Source of the DNA: Euborellia annulipes
Taxonomy: Eukaryota > Arthropoda > Insecta > Dermaptera > Anisolabididae
Length of the DNA: 64,000 nucleotides
Reading direction: 5' to 3'
Assembly (NCBI GenBank): GCA_023213315.1
Contig: JAKCPI010003142.1
Location: forward strand, 1 to 64,000
Part shown: positions 46,851 to 63,400 of the stretch, piece after piece
Numbering within the stretch: position 1 is the stretch's first letter
Layout of the letters: each line of letters begins with the position of its first letter
Position numbers and translations under genes: made by a program
Notes under the pieces: generated by a model
Seen by the model: only the letters and a program-made list of their open reading frames with translations
What the model was told of the DNA's origin: nothing
Database searches by the model: none

Positions 46851-46922
46851 TTCTGAAGATGACACATCTAGTGTCGAAATACGTATAAAGTTAATAAAAC
46901 AATTTGCTAGCTAACCTTGTGT

Positions 46923-47123
46923 TTGCTCAGGGGCACATATCTTGTGGGTACGTGGATAGCGACCACGAACTACCCGAGCTGGGACTGGCAGTCCTTCTAT
47001 TCTTTGTCTGTCCCTTCCTTCTATATTTTTAACAGGCCTCAGACCGTGCGACGGGTCGGCCTGTTCTATTTCTACCCATTTCCTCTCCCCCTTTATCGCC
47101 GACTCCGCACCGCGGTAATAGAA
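46923..47123 (+). mobile_element. GC-rich short insertion, copy 1 (201 bp)
   Basis: It is flanked by the perfect 17-bp direct repeat GCTAGCTAACCTTGTGT at 46906-46922 and 47124-47140. The text starts TTGCTCAGGGGC, passes CAGACCGTGCGACGGGTCGG and ends near GGTAATAGAA. It is clearly richer in G and C than its surroundings. A copy in inverse orientation lies at 47452-47685. The family is not recognised; long target duplications suggest retroposition. Confidence 0.75.
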
Positions 47124-47254
47124 GCTAGCTAACCTTGTGTATAATTTAATATACCGGTATTATTATATTTCAACTAGTGCCTACGATCACCAGAATTAAT
47201 TAACTCAAAACAATATTTTCTCTCTCTCTCTCTCTCTTTAAGGTATTTTTGGGC

Positions 47255-47310
47255 ATTAGCTTCTAAAAAGCCATTTAACCCCGTCCCTATTTATTTCAAT
47301 TGATTGATGA
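47255..47310 (-). mobile_element. SINE family 2 fragment
   Basis: Only the body word is left (AAAAAGCCATTTAACCCCGT, CCCTATTTATTTCAATTGA). Confidence 0.5.
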
Positions 47311-47451
47311 ATTACGAATTAGCTTACCTTATCTTGGTAAAATAAATAATTATCATCAAATTTAAAAATTTTCCCATAATGTTATTAAATGAAAAACTTT
47401 ATTAAAAAAAAATTTTCAATTAGAAATTTTAAAATAAAATGGAAAGTAATC

Positions 47452-47685
47452 TCTTCTTCTTTCCTCGCCTTGTCCCGCAACTCGGGGCCGGCGGACCTCA
47501 CTCTTTCCCTCCAACCCTATCATACGTTTTTACGACCGGAAGAAATAGGACAGGCCGGCCCGTCGCACGGTCTGACTCCTGTTGAAAAGAGGAAGGAAGA
47601 GACAGACATACAAAGAACTGAAGGACTGCCTGTCCAAGCTCGGACAGCTCGTGGTCGCCATCCACAAGATGTGGGCCCCTGAGCA
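47452..47685 (-). mobile_element. GC-rich short insertion, copy 2 (234 bp)
   Basis: It is flanked by the 16-bp direct repeat AAAATGGAAAGTAATC at 47436-47451 and 47686-47701. On the minus strand it starts near GCTCAGGGGCCCACATCTTG, passes CAGACCGTGCGACGGGCCGG and ends in a purine-rich tail (AAGAAGAAGA). It aligns with copy 1. A short + frame (KELKDCLSKLGQLV) looks protein-like, but nothing was recognised. Confidence 0.75.
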
Positions 47686-48792
47686 AAAATGGAAAGTAAT
47701 CAATCATAAAAAATATTTTGCATCAAAATTTCGGACGCCAAACCGTGTTATTCCTCAGTACAGTCAGTGTCATTTTTTTAAATGATTTCTCTTCTTTTAT
47801 TTTTATAGGAAACTAACATTAATAAAGATATTATGTGTTTTTTTTTATTTCTATCATCATTTTTTTATAAAATGATTTGATCTTGCTTAAAATTTTTGCA
47901 AAATGTGTCTTTTTCTCTCTCTCTCTTTCTCTCCAATTATGATTTCCACATATCGGTCGCCACTTAACGATATTATTTATTCCGGATGAAAGTGAATTTA
48001 ATAGAATAATAGATGTTTCAAAGTTTGGAAATCTTTAACTTGATTTCGAAATTCTACAACTAGTTCAATATATTTTTTTTTATATTACATTTTCCTACTC
48101 ATTTCTCTTTTGGCAACTTGAATTTAATTATAAAAAATTTTTTATTATCTTCTAAAATAATATAATAAATGATTACATATGAGTTAGTATTGTTTGATCA
48201 TTTTCACTTTTATTAGAATAACTTATTTGAATTTTAGAGTTTTTTATTATTCATCTCTGAAAGAGAACGACGCCCCATGATTTTATAATTTAATTCTTCC
48301 AACGTGTCTATTTTATTAATGAAATAACAGCTTAATTCACATCTGCTTTTATAAAAGAATAATTTTTTTAAGCCTTCGGCATCTTATGCCATATAGACAG
48401 ATTTTAACGATGCTCAAATATTCTAAGTGCAATATATGTGATCTAGGCATATTTATATATAAAATATTCTAATTACGATATATCGCCTGCTGAGAATCAT
48501 ATCACATTAAATTTTTTAGTTAAGCCTAGGAAACGTTGTTAAAACGTCTTCTCTTTTGAGTACCAAAGTGGCGAAAATATATTTCCATTCTTTGCTATTG
48601 ATTCATTTGTTGACTGGCTATTTAAATGTAGGGTCTATACGTTTATAAACTTATGATTATGAACTTTTTTTTTTTAATATTAATTATTGAAAAGATGTTG
48701 ATGAAAAAAATGAGTGACCGAAATATATAACAGTTTACTCAAAAACAAGTATTTTTATTAATACAGAGAGCTACTAAATTGATCATATTTTA

Positions 48793-49202
48793 GTGATGTA
48801 GGGGCAGCCTGGTGGATATTGTTGAGCAGGATGAGTAAATAAAATCGGGAGCTGATGATCAGGCAATTTATTTTGGATTACTTCCGTCCGCTATAAGTCG
48901 ACGTTTCGGAACCAAAACGATTCCTTCTTCAGGACCATGCGGTGTCAAAAAAAAAACAAATAGCCAGCCTTCAATTTTGCCATAAAAAGCTATGATTAAT
49001 CTCGCTAGAAGACATAAAGGCAATGGTGCCAAACGAAGAATGATGATTTTTGAAATTTTGGCTATTTGTTTTTTTGACACCGCATGGTCCTGAAGAAGGA
49101 GTCGTTTTGGCTCCGAAACGTCGACTTATAGCGGACGGAAGTAATCCGAATAAATTGCCTGATCATCAGCTCCCGATTTTATTTACTCATCCTTCTCAAC
49201 AA
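48793..49202. repeat. Foldback element 6 (410 bp) with 13-bp target duplication
   Basis: Arms of about 140 bp (48818-48963 and 49060-49202) are nearly perfect inverses. Each carries CTGAAGA, A, GGANTCGTTTTGGNTCC, GAAACGTC (minus 48900-48932, plus 49090-49122). TGATCATATTTTA at 48780-48792 and 49203-49215 is a perfect 13-bp direct repeat. Confidence 0.85.
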
Positions 49203-49373
49203 TGATCATATTTTACTATTTTTGAATTAGATGTATACTAATCTCAATTTTTTTTTTCTTTTACATTTAAGGAATAGCTTTGTTTTTAAGTATTTATCTC
49301 TGTTTAATTTTTCTCTTTCGATTTTAATAAAATTTTATATTGCAGAAAGAATTTTGCCATTCTTAGTATATAC

Positions 49374-49650
49374 TTTTTTTTTTTTTTAAAACATTCACAC
49401 TTTTTTGTCATTCACACTCACACTCACACACACATTCACCCTGTCTTTTCGGCAGCTCAGGCCATATAAGACATTTACGATAACCGTTATTTATGAATTT
49501 ATATATATTAGGGGGTCCAGGCATTTTTATTTAAGCCATCTGGTATCCAGATGGCTTAAATAAAATCATCGGACTGCCTGGGGTCCGAACCCGCGACGTT
49601 TGGTATATGAGGTTAGCACGCTAACCTCTACACCACGCCCCGTGGGCTAT
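49374..49650 (-). mobile_element. SINE family 1, copy c
   Basis: This copy is full length with the same head, internal palindrome and GTGAGTGTGA-type tail. The head reads CGCGGGTTCGGACCCCAGG on the minus strand. No clear target duplication was found. Confidence 0.82.
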
Positions 49651-53548
<3,898 letters not shown>

Positions 53549-53935
53549 TAGCCATCTTTATTTACATATATTTTCTAACTATTAGCTTATTTATCACTTA
53601 TGTAAATGCCAATTGTATTTACCAAGTATTTCCACTGCAATATAAAAAAAAAAGTTTATTTATTTATTTTTTAAGCACTCTGGTTGCTAATCTTCACGCC
53701 TCTATTATCTAGGAGTGGCGGTTAATATTTTAACTGAATGTAACTGTTACAATGTCATTTTTCATAACTCTCAGGTCTCTCTTTGTTGCACCCACATAGC
53801 AACTTAGTAATAATAAGCTTATTTGACAAAAAGCCAAAGGATGGACCAAATGTTCTAACCTATATTCAGAACAAACATTGATAGCAATTTTAAAATCGGT
53901 TCATTTCAACAATACAATTAAAAAAATTAAGATGT

Positions 53936-54037
53936 CTTTTTTTAACACTCACTTTTTTCTCATTCACACTCGAACTCACACACACATTCACACTTTGGGT
54001 CATCGGATTGCCTGTGATCCGAACCCCCGCCCCTTGA
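53936..54037 (-). mobile_element. SINE family 1 remnant in the ftz-f1 intron
   Basis: Tail text (CACTTTTTTCTCATTCACAC) is joined directly to the B-box region (ATCGGATTGCCTG, TCCGAACC). The middle of the element is deleted. Confidence 0.7.
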
Positions 54038-54103
54038 AGATGAATTTGTCATATTAAAATATTTTTTTCTTTTCTTGTAATATTGATGATTTGAAGATAC
54101 TTA

Positions 54104-54243
54104 ATTAAAAACTCGATGAGCTGCAGTGACACCGTCTCTGCTGATGGTCGGTAGGTATTATTGAAAACATTTTTTTTACGATTTTTACTTTTTTCAATAA
54201 TACCTACCGAGACGGTGCCACTGCGGCTCATCGAGTTTTTAAT
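54104..54243. repeat. Foldback element 7 in the ftz-f1 intron
   Basis: Arm 54104-54172 (AAAAACTCGATGAGCTGCAG ... AATACC) is the inverse of 54188-54243 (CAATAATACCTACCGAGACG ... CTCATCGAGTTTTT). Short T-rich spacer. Confidence 0.8.
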
Positions 54244-54480
54244 AAAGAAAAACCTCAGTCCCAGAATCTTGGAAATTTGAAGTTGAAGATACTGTTTAGA
54301 TTTTTTAGCTGTATAGCTTTTTCACTTTTTAATTTTCGATAGGTCCCAAAAATTATTCAATTAAGATTATTAAATAGTGCAAATCGTAGGTGGTAAAAGT
54401 TTAAAAAAAGAAAATTATAGTTTGGAGGGAAAGTGGTGTAGGTTTTACGTGAAACGTATTTATAAGAAAAATTATTTAAT

Positions 54481-54702
54481 ATATGTGGAGTTTCACTAGG
54501 TTATAAATGAAAGAATTGTTTGAATTTATAACTCGATATATTTCTGGCTATTAACCCATCCTCAAGAGTTACATATGCAACAAGTTACATATGCAACATA
54601 TGTCATATGTAACTCCTGAGGATGGGTTAATAGCCAGAAATATATCGAATTATAAATTCAAACAATTTTATCATTTATAACCTAGTGAAACCTCACATAT
54701 AT
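54481..54702. repeat. Foldback element 8 in the ftz-f1 intron
   Basis: Arms of about 95 bp (54481-54576 and 54607-54702) are inverses with few mismatches. They contain CTGAGGA, T, GGGTTAATAGCC, AGAAATAT at 54616-54641. The spacer repeats ACATATGCAACA. Confidence 0.82.
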
Positions 54703-56321
54703 TTAAAAAAATGGCCTGCCTTTTGCTTGCAGTCATTAAAAGAAAGTTTTTATTATTTATTTTGCCCGTTTGGCCGGTGGCCCCTAAAAGAAAGTTTATT
54801 TTCATATAAACTTCTTTAATTATTGACTTCAAATCCCGATTATGGCAAAATCCATTTCTCCCGCTGATAGATTCACTCGGGAAAATAAAGCATCACCATG
54901 ACTAATGATACGATATAATCCATCGTCAGTTCCTCTCACGTGGCCGTCTGTTTCATAATAATAAATCATTTATTTTTAATTTCTAATTAATTTTCACTTC
55001 TTTAATAAAAAATCCTTGACCTATTATTCATTTTTAAACATCCCTTGAAGATGACCCTGACCCTAATCGAAATGTTGACCTAGAAAATTTTTTTCCTGTT
55101 TTACTATTAGATTGGGAAGAGAAGACAATTTTTTATTGCATTTATTCAAAATTTAATAAAAAAATTTGTGATAAATTTTTCTTATCTTATTTTAGTATTT
55201 GAAGAAAAGACTAAACCTCCTGCATTTAAATAATTAATTAACCTTATTATTGATTTTTAGTAATTCCTTACCTACTAAATTAATCAAATCTTTCTAAAGC
55301 TGTGGCATTTCAAAAAATTTTGCTACATAAAGCAGTCCAGTAGTATTAATCGTAAACAGTCACGAATACTGGAATCTTTTTCTTTATTATTTCTGGGTTT
55401 AATCGCGCACTCCAGTAGAGAATTTCTAAGAGAAAAAATATATTTTTTTTATTAAGGTGAATGATTATAAAAGTAATTAAAATTTGTTGTTTATAAAATA
55501 TCATCGAAGACCTCTTATTAGTGGTGGAGAGCGAGCCTTAAGGCTTTTACTATGTTACTGACCTAAGGATTTTATATATTTAAAACCACATTATATTAAT
55601 ATATAAATTTACTTTTTTAAAGTTCAACATTCAATACCCTTTTGCTATAAGATTAAACACCTAGCTTTTAATGAGAAAGCACAGAACAAGACAAAAAAGT
55701 AAATTAAAAAAAAATACTTCAAAGAAACTTGGTTTTAGAATATTCTATTAATATAATAAACGTATAATTAATTTAAAAACTCCATTCTACAATAAGTATT
55801 TTTTTATTGAAGATTGGCTACTAAACCAAAATAGAGATGTATATATCATAAATCAGATATACAATAAGTTTGTTATATAATATTAATTACAGAAACTATT
55901 CATAAAAATTTAAAACAAATAAATCAATCATTAGTTAAAAAAATGTAAAGTAAAAGTTTCACATCTTAATTTGTTTGGATTTAAAAGATATGTCCATGTG
56001 GATTTAAACACGCAAGAACACACAATCAATCGAACATGAACTTAAACAAAAACGTGCATAAAACAAACATACACGAACAATTTAATTATAATCCTAAATT
56101 ATTGGAATTTTTCTTGAAAAACAGAAAGTATTTTTTTATAATTCTACATTTCGTGTCTTTTTTTTTCTAAATAATATTGGAATATTTTAGATTTTGAATC
56201 AAGGTATTGAAAATAAAAACTTATTTTTGTGACCTACTTTTAATCGAATTTGTTATCATTCCTTTACTCTGACGAATTAAATATTGTATCCGGGGATTTG
56301 TATTTTTTTTTTTTTTTTTTT

Positions 56322-56380
56322 TAAGGTTTTTCGGCATCTCAGTCCATTTATACCCCACCCCGTCCCTATGACATTTTATT
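56322..56380 (-). mobile_element. SINE family 2 fragment
   Basis: TTTTTCGGCATCTCAGTCCA and CACCCCGTCCCTATGACATT match the 3' part of the family in reverse. A poly-T run precedes it. Confidence 0.5.
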
Positions 56381-58617
56381 TTAAATATTTTGTTATTTTT
56401 GGTCATATAATATATAAGCTTATTAGTGGTTTTAAGTAAAATTACAAACTAATTTATTTGAAATTAATGATTTCATATTCACGAACAAAGTGCGGAGTGG
56501 AGAAATTTTATTTCAAAAATATCTCAAATAGATTTTAGAAAACAATGTCAAATAGCCTACTAATTAACAAAAATTAATTATTACTTATTTTTTTATTCTA
56601 TATATATAAATATAGGGTAAGAGAAAGTAAAAAATTAAAAAATATCCCCCAATAATTTGGACAGAGAAGCTTTGAATTTCCATTGTATTTTAAAAATTAT
56701 TAATATTTAGGCTATATTATAATAGTTCAAATTTTGTACACAAAATTATAAAAGCTTCACTGTCCAAAAACATTAATGGGGTATAGTAGTATATTGATAT
56801 TATATATGCTTATTAATATATTCAGTGCTTAGTCATCTCCCCAGTGATTCTTAAGAATCCTTTTTATACATTTTCTATTAAAATAATTAAACATTTCGAT
56901 TTAGAACTATCTCTTTATATAAATGCATATGTACCATATGTACCTACTTTGAAGTGTATATCTAGGGGAGTGGACTTCAAGCACTGAATATTAATAATAA
57001 TAATAATAATAAGTAAAAATAAAAATTTTGTGAATCTCAAATTTCATAAAATTAATAGGAATTGTGCATACAAATTGAATTATCTATTTTATTGAATCGC
57101 TAGCTCGTCTATAAATCACCTAATACACATATACAGGATCATAGTCTCCCCCCCTCCCATATTTTGACTATTTGAAATACATCGCTACTGATAACAACAA
57201 ATATAATTTTTTGCTCCTTAAATTACACCACCCATTGAACGCGTCTTTATTTCTATTTGTTTAGTTAGAACTGTCAAGGAGTTACTATACTCACTATATC
57301 GACACCTGCGGCTCTCTTTTAATTTTAAGTTGATATTAAAATTTCGTATTCCTTTAATTATAAATTATTATTAATTAATTTCTTGTGATAAGTTATAAAA
57401 AATTACTAAATAAAAATACATTCACATTCATTCAAATAACTTGAAAGAACATATCATTTCTTTTTTGAATATAATTAAATTCAACATTGAAAATTATTTT
57501 CCAAGAATTGAATCATTTACAAAGTCTTTGTTAATTTTGTTCTTTTTTAAAAATTAACGAAATTACTAATTAAACATTACAACAGTGAGGACTTAATTTA
57601 TTATTTATATGGTTTATTTAGGTCAAGTTTCCGGTGTTCTTTTAATTATTTATAATACCCTGCAGCTGATATACTTATACTTTACCTAATTACATATTTT
57701 GTTAAGCCCCCGTATTCTTTTATTTACGAAGCATTATTCAAATTGTATTCGAATGACAAAACACTTTCTTTTAAGCTTAGGTTCTAATGAGAGTAAAATA
57801 TATATATTTTAATTACAAAAATGTAAAATTTATCACAACATAATCTTCGAAATTTATAATTATAGGTGCTTATATGGAAAATTGAAAAAAAAAAAAAAAA
57901 AAATCAATAATACTAAAAAGAGCGCCTTAGAGATTTATTGAATTAGCTACTTAAGGACCGGTAGCTTCATCTAAATCCTGGCACCAGCATCCTAACTTCA
58001 CAAATATAATTGACAGAAGCAATCTGCAATCTACCACTTTTTTTTTGTTATTTTTCATTTTATGTTAGTCAGGATTATATATCTAGGATATATAGCAAGG
58101 TGTTGATTACTTGAATATTTTCTAATATCCAAGTTGTTACTATGTTCGAGGGTTGGCAACTCCCTCTGGCAAGTCGAATATTCGAATATTCTCCTAACGG
58201 CCTTGTATAATATTTATTTATATTAATTTCATTTTTTTATTTTTAATAATTTTTTTTAAGTTATGTTCCTTTATTAAATTGCTAGCTTCACAAAACTTGT
58301 AATACTGAAGAAGGTTTCTGCATTACAAACTAACTAATAAACTATATATAGGTCAACTAACTAGCCCTAGATGAAACTACCAGTCCTAAAACAAATAAAA
58401 AACTTTAGTGAAAGATTTATCTAACCCTAAGACCCAACGAGAGTGAGTCCACATGGAATCAATTGTTTTTTAATAGGCTACTTTCAAAATAAACTTTATA
58501 TGTTACATTATTGCCTATAAACTAGGGGTGCTTATTCTTTTATCACAGCATGAAATTAACACGATTAAACTATAATAAAATAACATGTGTATTTTTTGTT
58601 TATGTTTGTTTATTCAG

Positions 58618-59181
58618 GTGTCTTCATTGACACATTCACCCGACTCTTCACCCTCACCTATCACAGCGGCATTAGGTCAGCCGAGTTCCGGCAGTGGTGG
58701 CGCCGTCGTTGCCCCTGTTACAACACACCATCAATCAACGGCGTTAGCGGGCGCATCATCGTTACCAGGTGTAAGCGGTGCCGGTGGTGGTGGCGCAGGT
58801 GCAAGTGGAGGTGCTGGACCTGGTGGTGGTGGTGTCAGTACCGATGGTACATCGAGCGCCGATCATCATCACAAACTCTGGAGCGCAAATTCAACAACAC
58901 CATCACCACATTCACTTTCGCCGAAATCGTTTCCGTTTGATGCATCATCGGCTGCAGCAGCTGCCACCTCCGGCACCACTAAAGTGCCACGTATGATACG
59001 CGAATTCGTGCAACAAGTCGATGATCGCGAGTGGCAGAACTCATTATATGGACTATTACAAAACCAAACCTATAACCAGTGCGAAGTGGACTTATTCGAA
59101 CTTATGTGCAAAGTGCTCGATCAAAACTTGTTCTCCCAAGTGGACTGGGCGAGAAACTCTTCATTCTTCAAAGACCTCAAG
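58618..59181 (+). CDS. ftz-f1: ftz-f1 (NR5A nuclear receptor) internal exon: hinge and start of ligand-binding domain
   Basis: Internal coding exon of 188 codons, phase 0 at both ends. Acceptor TTTGTTTATTCAG ends at 58617; donor AAG|GTGAGT begins at 59182. It opens with VSSLTHSPDSSPSP, which continues the IKQEIQIPQ of the previous exon as in insect FTZ-F1 proteins. A Ser/Thr/Gly-rich, probably disordered hinge follows, including a glycine-rich run at about residues 60-80 and an alanine run near 115. The ligand-binding domain starts near residue 122: helix 1 contains MIREFVQQVDDREWQ and LYGLLQNQTYNQ, and helix 3 contains VDLFELMCKVLDQNLFSQVD and WARNSSFFKDLK. The exon stops at the conserved point just before the co-activator groove helices, so helices 4-12 and the AF-2 motif must lie beyond the window. 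SPDSSPSP offers proline-directed phosphorylation sites, as in the hinge of NR5A relatives. No frameshift or in-frame stop was seen, so the exon looks functional. Confidence 0.96.
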
Positions 59182-59988
59182 GTGAGTAGATCACTCTTTG
59201 ATTAATCTTATTAGTGTAATATTTAAATCATCTAAAACTTTCTATTTTATTGAGACTTCTTTTTCTCATCTTTTTTTTCTATCATAATTTTAATGGTAAC
59301 ATTGATTTCGACACCTATTTTTATTTGTTTGCACCACTAAACGCACCATCATCTGCCTTAAAAAATTAAACTTTGAATCTGATAGCCCAAGTGACGCAAT
59401 TGTCCTTAGGAATACAATAAATGCATATCCAATTGGTCTAAATGTTTTGAATAGATCTTATTATTTTATCAAATTTGATATATAATCTGTATAGGATATG
59501 AGATCATTCATCAAGAGAGTGAGAAAAAAAAGGTTAAGAAACTCTAAATAGGGGGAAGTTTCTAATTAGGCAGATGATAGTTCTGGTATTTCAGGATGGT
59601 TATTCATAAATAAATGATTTATTCTTTTGAAATCAGATTTTTTTTTTTTCATTAATTATATAAAAGTCCACAATTTTATATTATTCGTTTTAGAAGCTAA
59701 AATGACCAAAAATGTTAGTAAATTAAGAAATATTTTTTTCTTATCTGTGCTCGATACCTGTTCTTGCTATACGAAAGCCTCTTGGGAAAATAAAACGGGA
59801 TTCTGTCAGGTCGACCTAGATGATCTCTTTAAAAGACTAAACATATAGCACCGGTCTTCCCGGAATCTTGTAAATCCTGGACGAGCCTTACGGTCCACTC
59901 TAACACTTAAAAAATATTTCTCATATAACGATTAATTTAACACACCAAAGACACAATAAATTCAAAATTATTTTTATTATAAATATGA
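59182..59988. other. ftz-f1: Presumed ftz-f1 intron after the ligand-binding-domain exon
   Basis: It begins with donor GTGAGTAG. It is AT-rich with no further exon recognised. Confidence 0.6.
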
Positions 59989-60350
59989 TCAAGATGGCAG
60001 CCAGGAGTCAAATAGACAAAAAATTTTAAGTCAATCTTTATTTAATTTTTTTATTTCAATCGCCGACGTTTCGGTCGCAAATCGCGTCTTTCTTCAGGAC
60101 AATAGATAGTCCATATAATACAGATGGGTGTATTTTGTATTGTATATATATCTGTAATTTCCAAGTGGGTCGTCACTTTTGTATTATTATTTCGCTCGGA
60201 AAAAAGTGGCAAAACCCTAGTACTCTACTGATTATCAATTGTCATGAAAAGACGCGATTTGAGTCCGAATCGGCGATTGAAATAAAAAATTAGATAAAGA
60301 TTGACTTAAAATTTTTTTGTCTAATTTGATTCCTGGCTGCTATCCTGATC
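59989..60350. repeat. Foldback element 9 downstream of the ftz-f1 exon
   Basis: Arm 59989-60110 (GATCAAGATGGCAGCCAGGA ... CGACGTTTCGGTCGC) is the inverse of 60246-60350 (AGACGCGATTTGAGTCC ... CCTGGCTGCTATCCTGATC). The motif CTGAAGAAAGACGC...GACCGAAACGTC is on the minus strand at 60065-60097. Confidence 0.78.
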
Positions 60351-61692
60351 ATATCAATTATACAGTCACTACCTCACTATTATTTTAACTACTATATTAT
60401 AATCATTTTCAACAGTTTTGAAGTTAAATTTGGATAAAAAAAAGGTTAAGCCAATGGGAATTTAAATGATAAAATATTGGGAATATTAATAGATCAACAA
60501 AATTGCTGGGCGCCAAACCCTTTAATAAATAAACAAATCTCAAACAAAAATGTATTTATTTGCTTAAAACATTTTTCATAATAGAGTCAGTATTAACATC
60601 AATTAAAAAAAAAAAAAAAAACTAATTATTTCAAAATAAATAAATACATTCCAGCAAATATTAAAAATTAAACTTTTAAAAAATTGAATTCATTTTATAT
60701 ATTGCGTTATAAAAATGTCCTATGACAGTTTTGCATACCGGAAACATCTTGTCGTAAAAAAACAAAACAAACAAAAAACAAAAACAAAAAAAAATAAACT
60801 ATTACACAAACGCCAGAAGCCGAGGAATAAAATTAAGACCCTTGTACACATTACTCGTGCCTATTTCTCAGAGTTACGCACTCAATTCGCGAGGCCCTTC
60901 TATTAATTTATTCACATTGATGACGCGATTTCGAGGCATGCAAATGTCGTTAAGTAAATATTTGAGCCATTTAGGCAACCATTGCCTGTTCTAAAGTGGC
61001 AGCAAAAAAAAGCTCGAGTTTTTTTTTCTGCTTAGGGAAATCATTAACAAGAAAAACACTCTCGGGTCTATTTAAATTTTACTATTATGATTATTTTTAT
61101 TAATGGTATTTTTTAATTAATGAAAAACTATTTATATCACAACAGAAGCTACTTTTGTAGTGTAACTTAAAGCCTCTTCTATAACTTTGGATGAATAAAT
61201 TTTTGTAATTATACCACCCGTTGACGCCTATCCTTTTGATTGGTTAGGACTCTTAGAGCTCGCGATTATCATCATTTGCGTTATATAAAAAAAAAAAAAT
61301 TAAAATTATATGCTTCAAAAATGCCTTTTCTATAACTTCATAGTTTAAAATTCAAACAAACAAAAATTAAAATAACTATTTTATTGGCGATTTATCATTT
61401 TGAAAATTTATTTTATATAGATATCTATTATGTTATACTATTAAAAAATTCGGGTAGTAGTACTTTACGGATATACTTTTTTAGTTTTTTTCCAATTTAT
61501 CAAAAAAATAACTATCCGACTTTATCTCAGTCAGCCCAAAACTGAATCTTAACTCAGATGTGACCCTGTACAAAATCTAGAGAGTAAGAGATATAAAATT
61601 TTTTTCTAAACAAGAGTTGTTCACAATGATATATAGAACAATTTTATATTTTGATAAATTTTACTAAAGTTTGAAGAATGAGATATTTAGAT
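60351..61692. other. AT-rich DNA, little recognised
   Basis: A GC-richer patch at 60805-61010 includes the octamer ATGCAAAT. An element T scrap (GTAGTAGTACTTTACGGATA) lies at about 61452-61506. No exon was recognised. Confidence 0.5.
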
Positions 61693-61710
61693 TTTTATAT
61701 GTGTAATTGA

Positions 61711-62308
61711 TGTAAAAGTTGTGACTGGTATTTATTTAATGAAGGATGTATAGAGGCAGAGGCAGCCCAGAAATAATGCTCTGAATGTTTTTTACTAATT
61801 AACCGGAAACGTTTCAGTGCACTTATTATGTACAGTGTGGGACAATATTAAGTCCCACCCAGGGGTTTTTTACTTGTAATTATTTCATTGTTTTTATAGA
61901 AGAAAATAAAAATATTTATTGGAAATTTTCTAGGTTTAATCCATGAAAGTTTCGATTCAAAAATATAAAATAATTTTTTAAAAACAATGAAATAATCACA
62001 AGTAGAAAATGCATGGGTGTGACTTAATATTGTCCCTCAATGTACCATCTTCAGTCCATTAATTAGTGTATAATTTGTTCAGAGTTGGTCTAGTGATTCA
62101 TAATAATCTAAATTCCAATTATATACATGTATAATAGTTTGATATTTAAATAGATATATATCCCATACCACTTGACCAACTCTGAGAAAATTATACACTA
62201 ATGGACTGAAGATGGTGCATAATAAATGCACCGAAACGTTTTCGGCTAATTAGTAAAAAGCATTCAGAGCATTATTTCTTGGCTGCCTCTGCTTCTATAT
62301 ATCCTTCA
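61711..62308. repeat. Foldback element 10 with 18-bp target duplication, split by a mariner-like MITE
   Basis: Inverse arms contain AGGCAGAGGCAGCC, AATGCTCTGAATG and a structured motif (plus strand 62206-62239: CTGAAGA, T, GGTGCAT, AATAA, ATGCACC, GAAACG). TTTTATATGTGTAATTGA occurs at 61693-61710 and 62309-62326 as a direct repeat. The left arm's motif is interrupted by the insertion at 61833-62042. Confidence 0.82.
61833..62042. mobile_element. Tc1/mariner-like MITE (210 bp)
   Basis: It is bounded by TA (61831-61832 and 62043-62044). Terminal inverted repeats are CAGTGTGGGACAATATTAAG and, from the right, CATTGAGGGACAATATTAAG. An inner palindrome (TTATTTCATTGTTTTTA / AAAACAATGAAATAA) completes it. 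Confidence 0.82.
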
Positions 62309-63194
62309 TTTTATATGTGTAATTGAAATGAAGTAGGCCTACTTCTTCCACTGGGTTGATTAATATTTTAGACTCTTATAGTATATGCCGTAAGGCTGTA
62401 ATGATGCTGTCAAACTCACAATATTTTTTTTTTTAAGAATCATACCACACTTTTCTATTCATATAATCAGATTAATTTTCTAGACGAGACAAAAAAATAA
62501 AATACGGGTGGGGGACATGATGGTTATAAATTATAAACATTTTTTTTTTTTTAATTAAGACCTTGTTAATTATGAAATTACTATTTTTCATATCAGTTAA
62601 GTGAGGAAATCAAATTAAAATTTTTATGATGATATGTATTTATTTAAATATAAAAAATAATTATTTACTAGAGAAAATATATACTTCTTTAAAACCGGTT
62701 AATGAAATAAACATTTTGCAATCCTTCTAAACGGATATTTAATTTTAGGTTCAAAATCAAGATCTCTAGGAAAGAATAAGAATCCTTGAAATTTAGCACA
62801 CAATATTAGATTAAATTATTATCATAATTTATTCCTTATATTTATTAAATCTTTTTTCATACATAGAAATTGTATTGTTAATCATCATATTAAAGAAAAC
62901 AAAAATCTTATATAAAAAAAAAGGAAACATTTGATAAATCATTAAAAACCCAATAACTTAATGAAGAAATCAATTGAAAATTTAATCAATTACTGAAAAG
63001 TATTTCTATTTCTTTTAGCTTAATTAGATTAATCAATATTGTGGAAAGTTGGAATAATGACCTATATTTGATTTTGACTAAAACTAAATACTTTATTAGA
63101 TACTATTTGTTAGAGGCTACAAATATTTTGAAATAGGGTGGAACATTTTTAGTGTCGTAAGAAAGGAAGACTTTGCTTTCCTGACGGCACTGAA

Positions 63195-63400
63195 GATGGT
63201 ACAGTGAGCGCCACAATTAAGTCCCCACCTGATTTATAGAGCTTCAAGTGTTTGGTATATTAAGTATATGGTGAAATGATTTTAAATTTGAAAAAGTAAA
63301 ATAAAATTATCTGTACCAGATTTTACGTTTCACTTTTTCGGTCATTAAAATTATTTCACTATACACCATATACTATACCATATACTTAAAAAAACTTGTT
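63195..63400. repeat. Mariner-like end followed by an inverted repeat
   Basis: TACAGTGAGCGCCACAATTA then AGTCCCCACC resembles the TIR of the element at 61833 and follows the same GAAGATGG sequence. The matching right TIR was not found. An inner inverted pair (GGTATATTAAGTATATGGTG / CACCATATACTATACCATAT) is present. Probably a broken copy. Confidence 0.45.
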
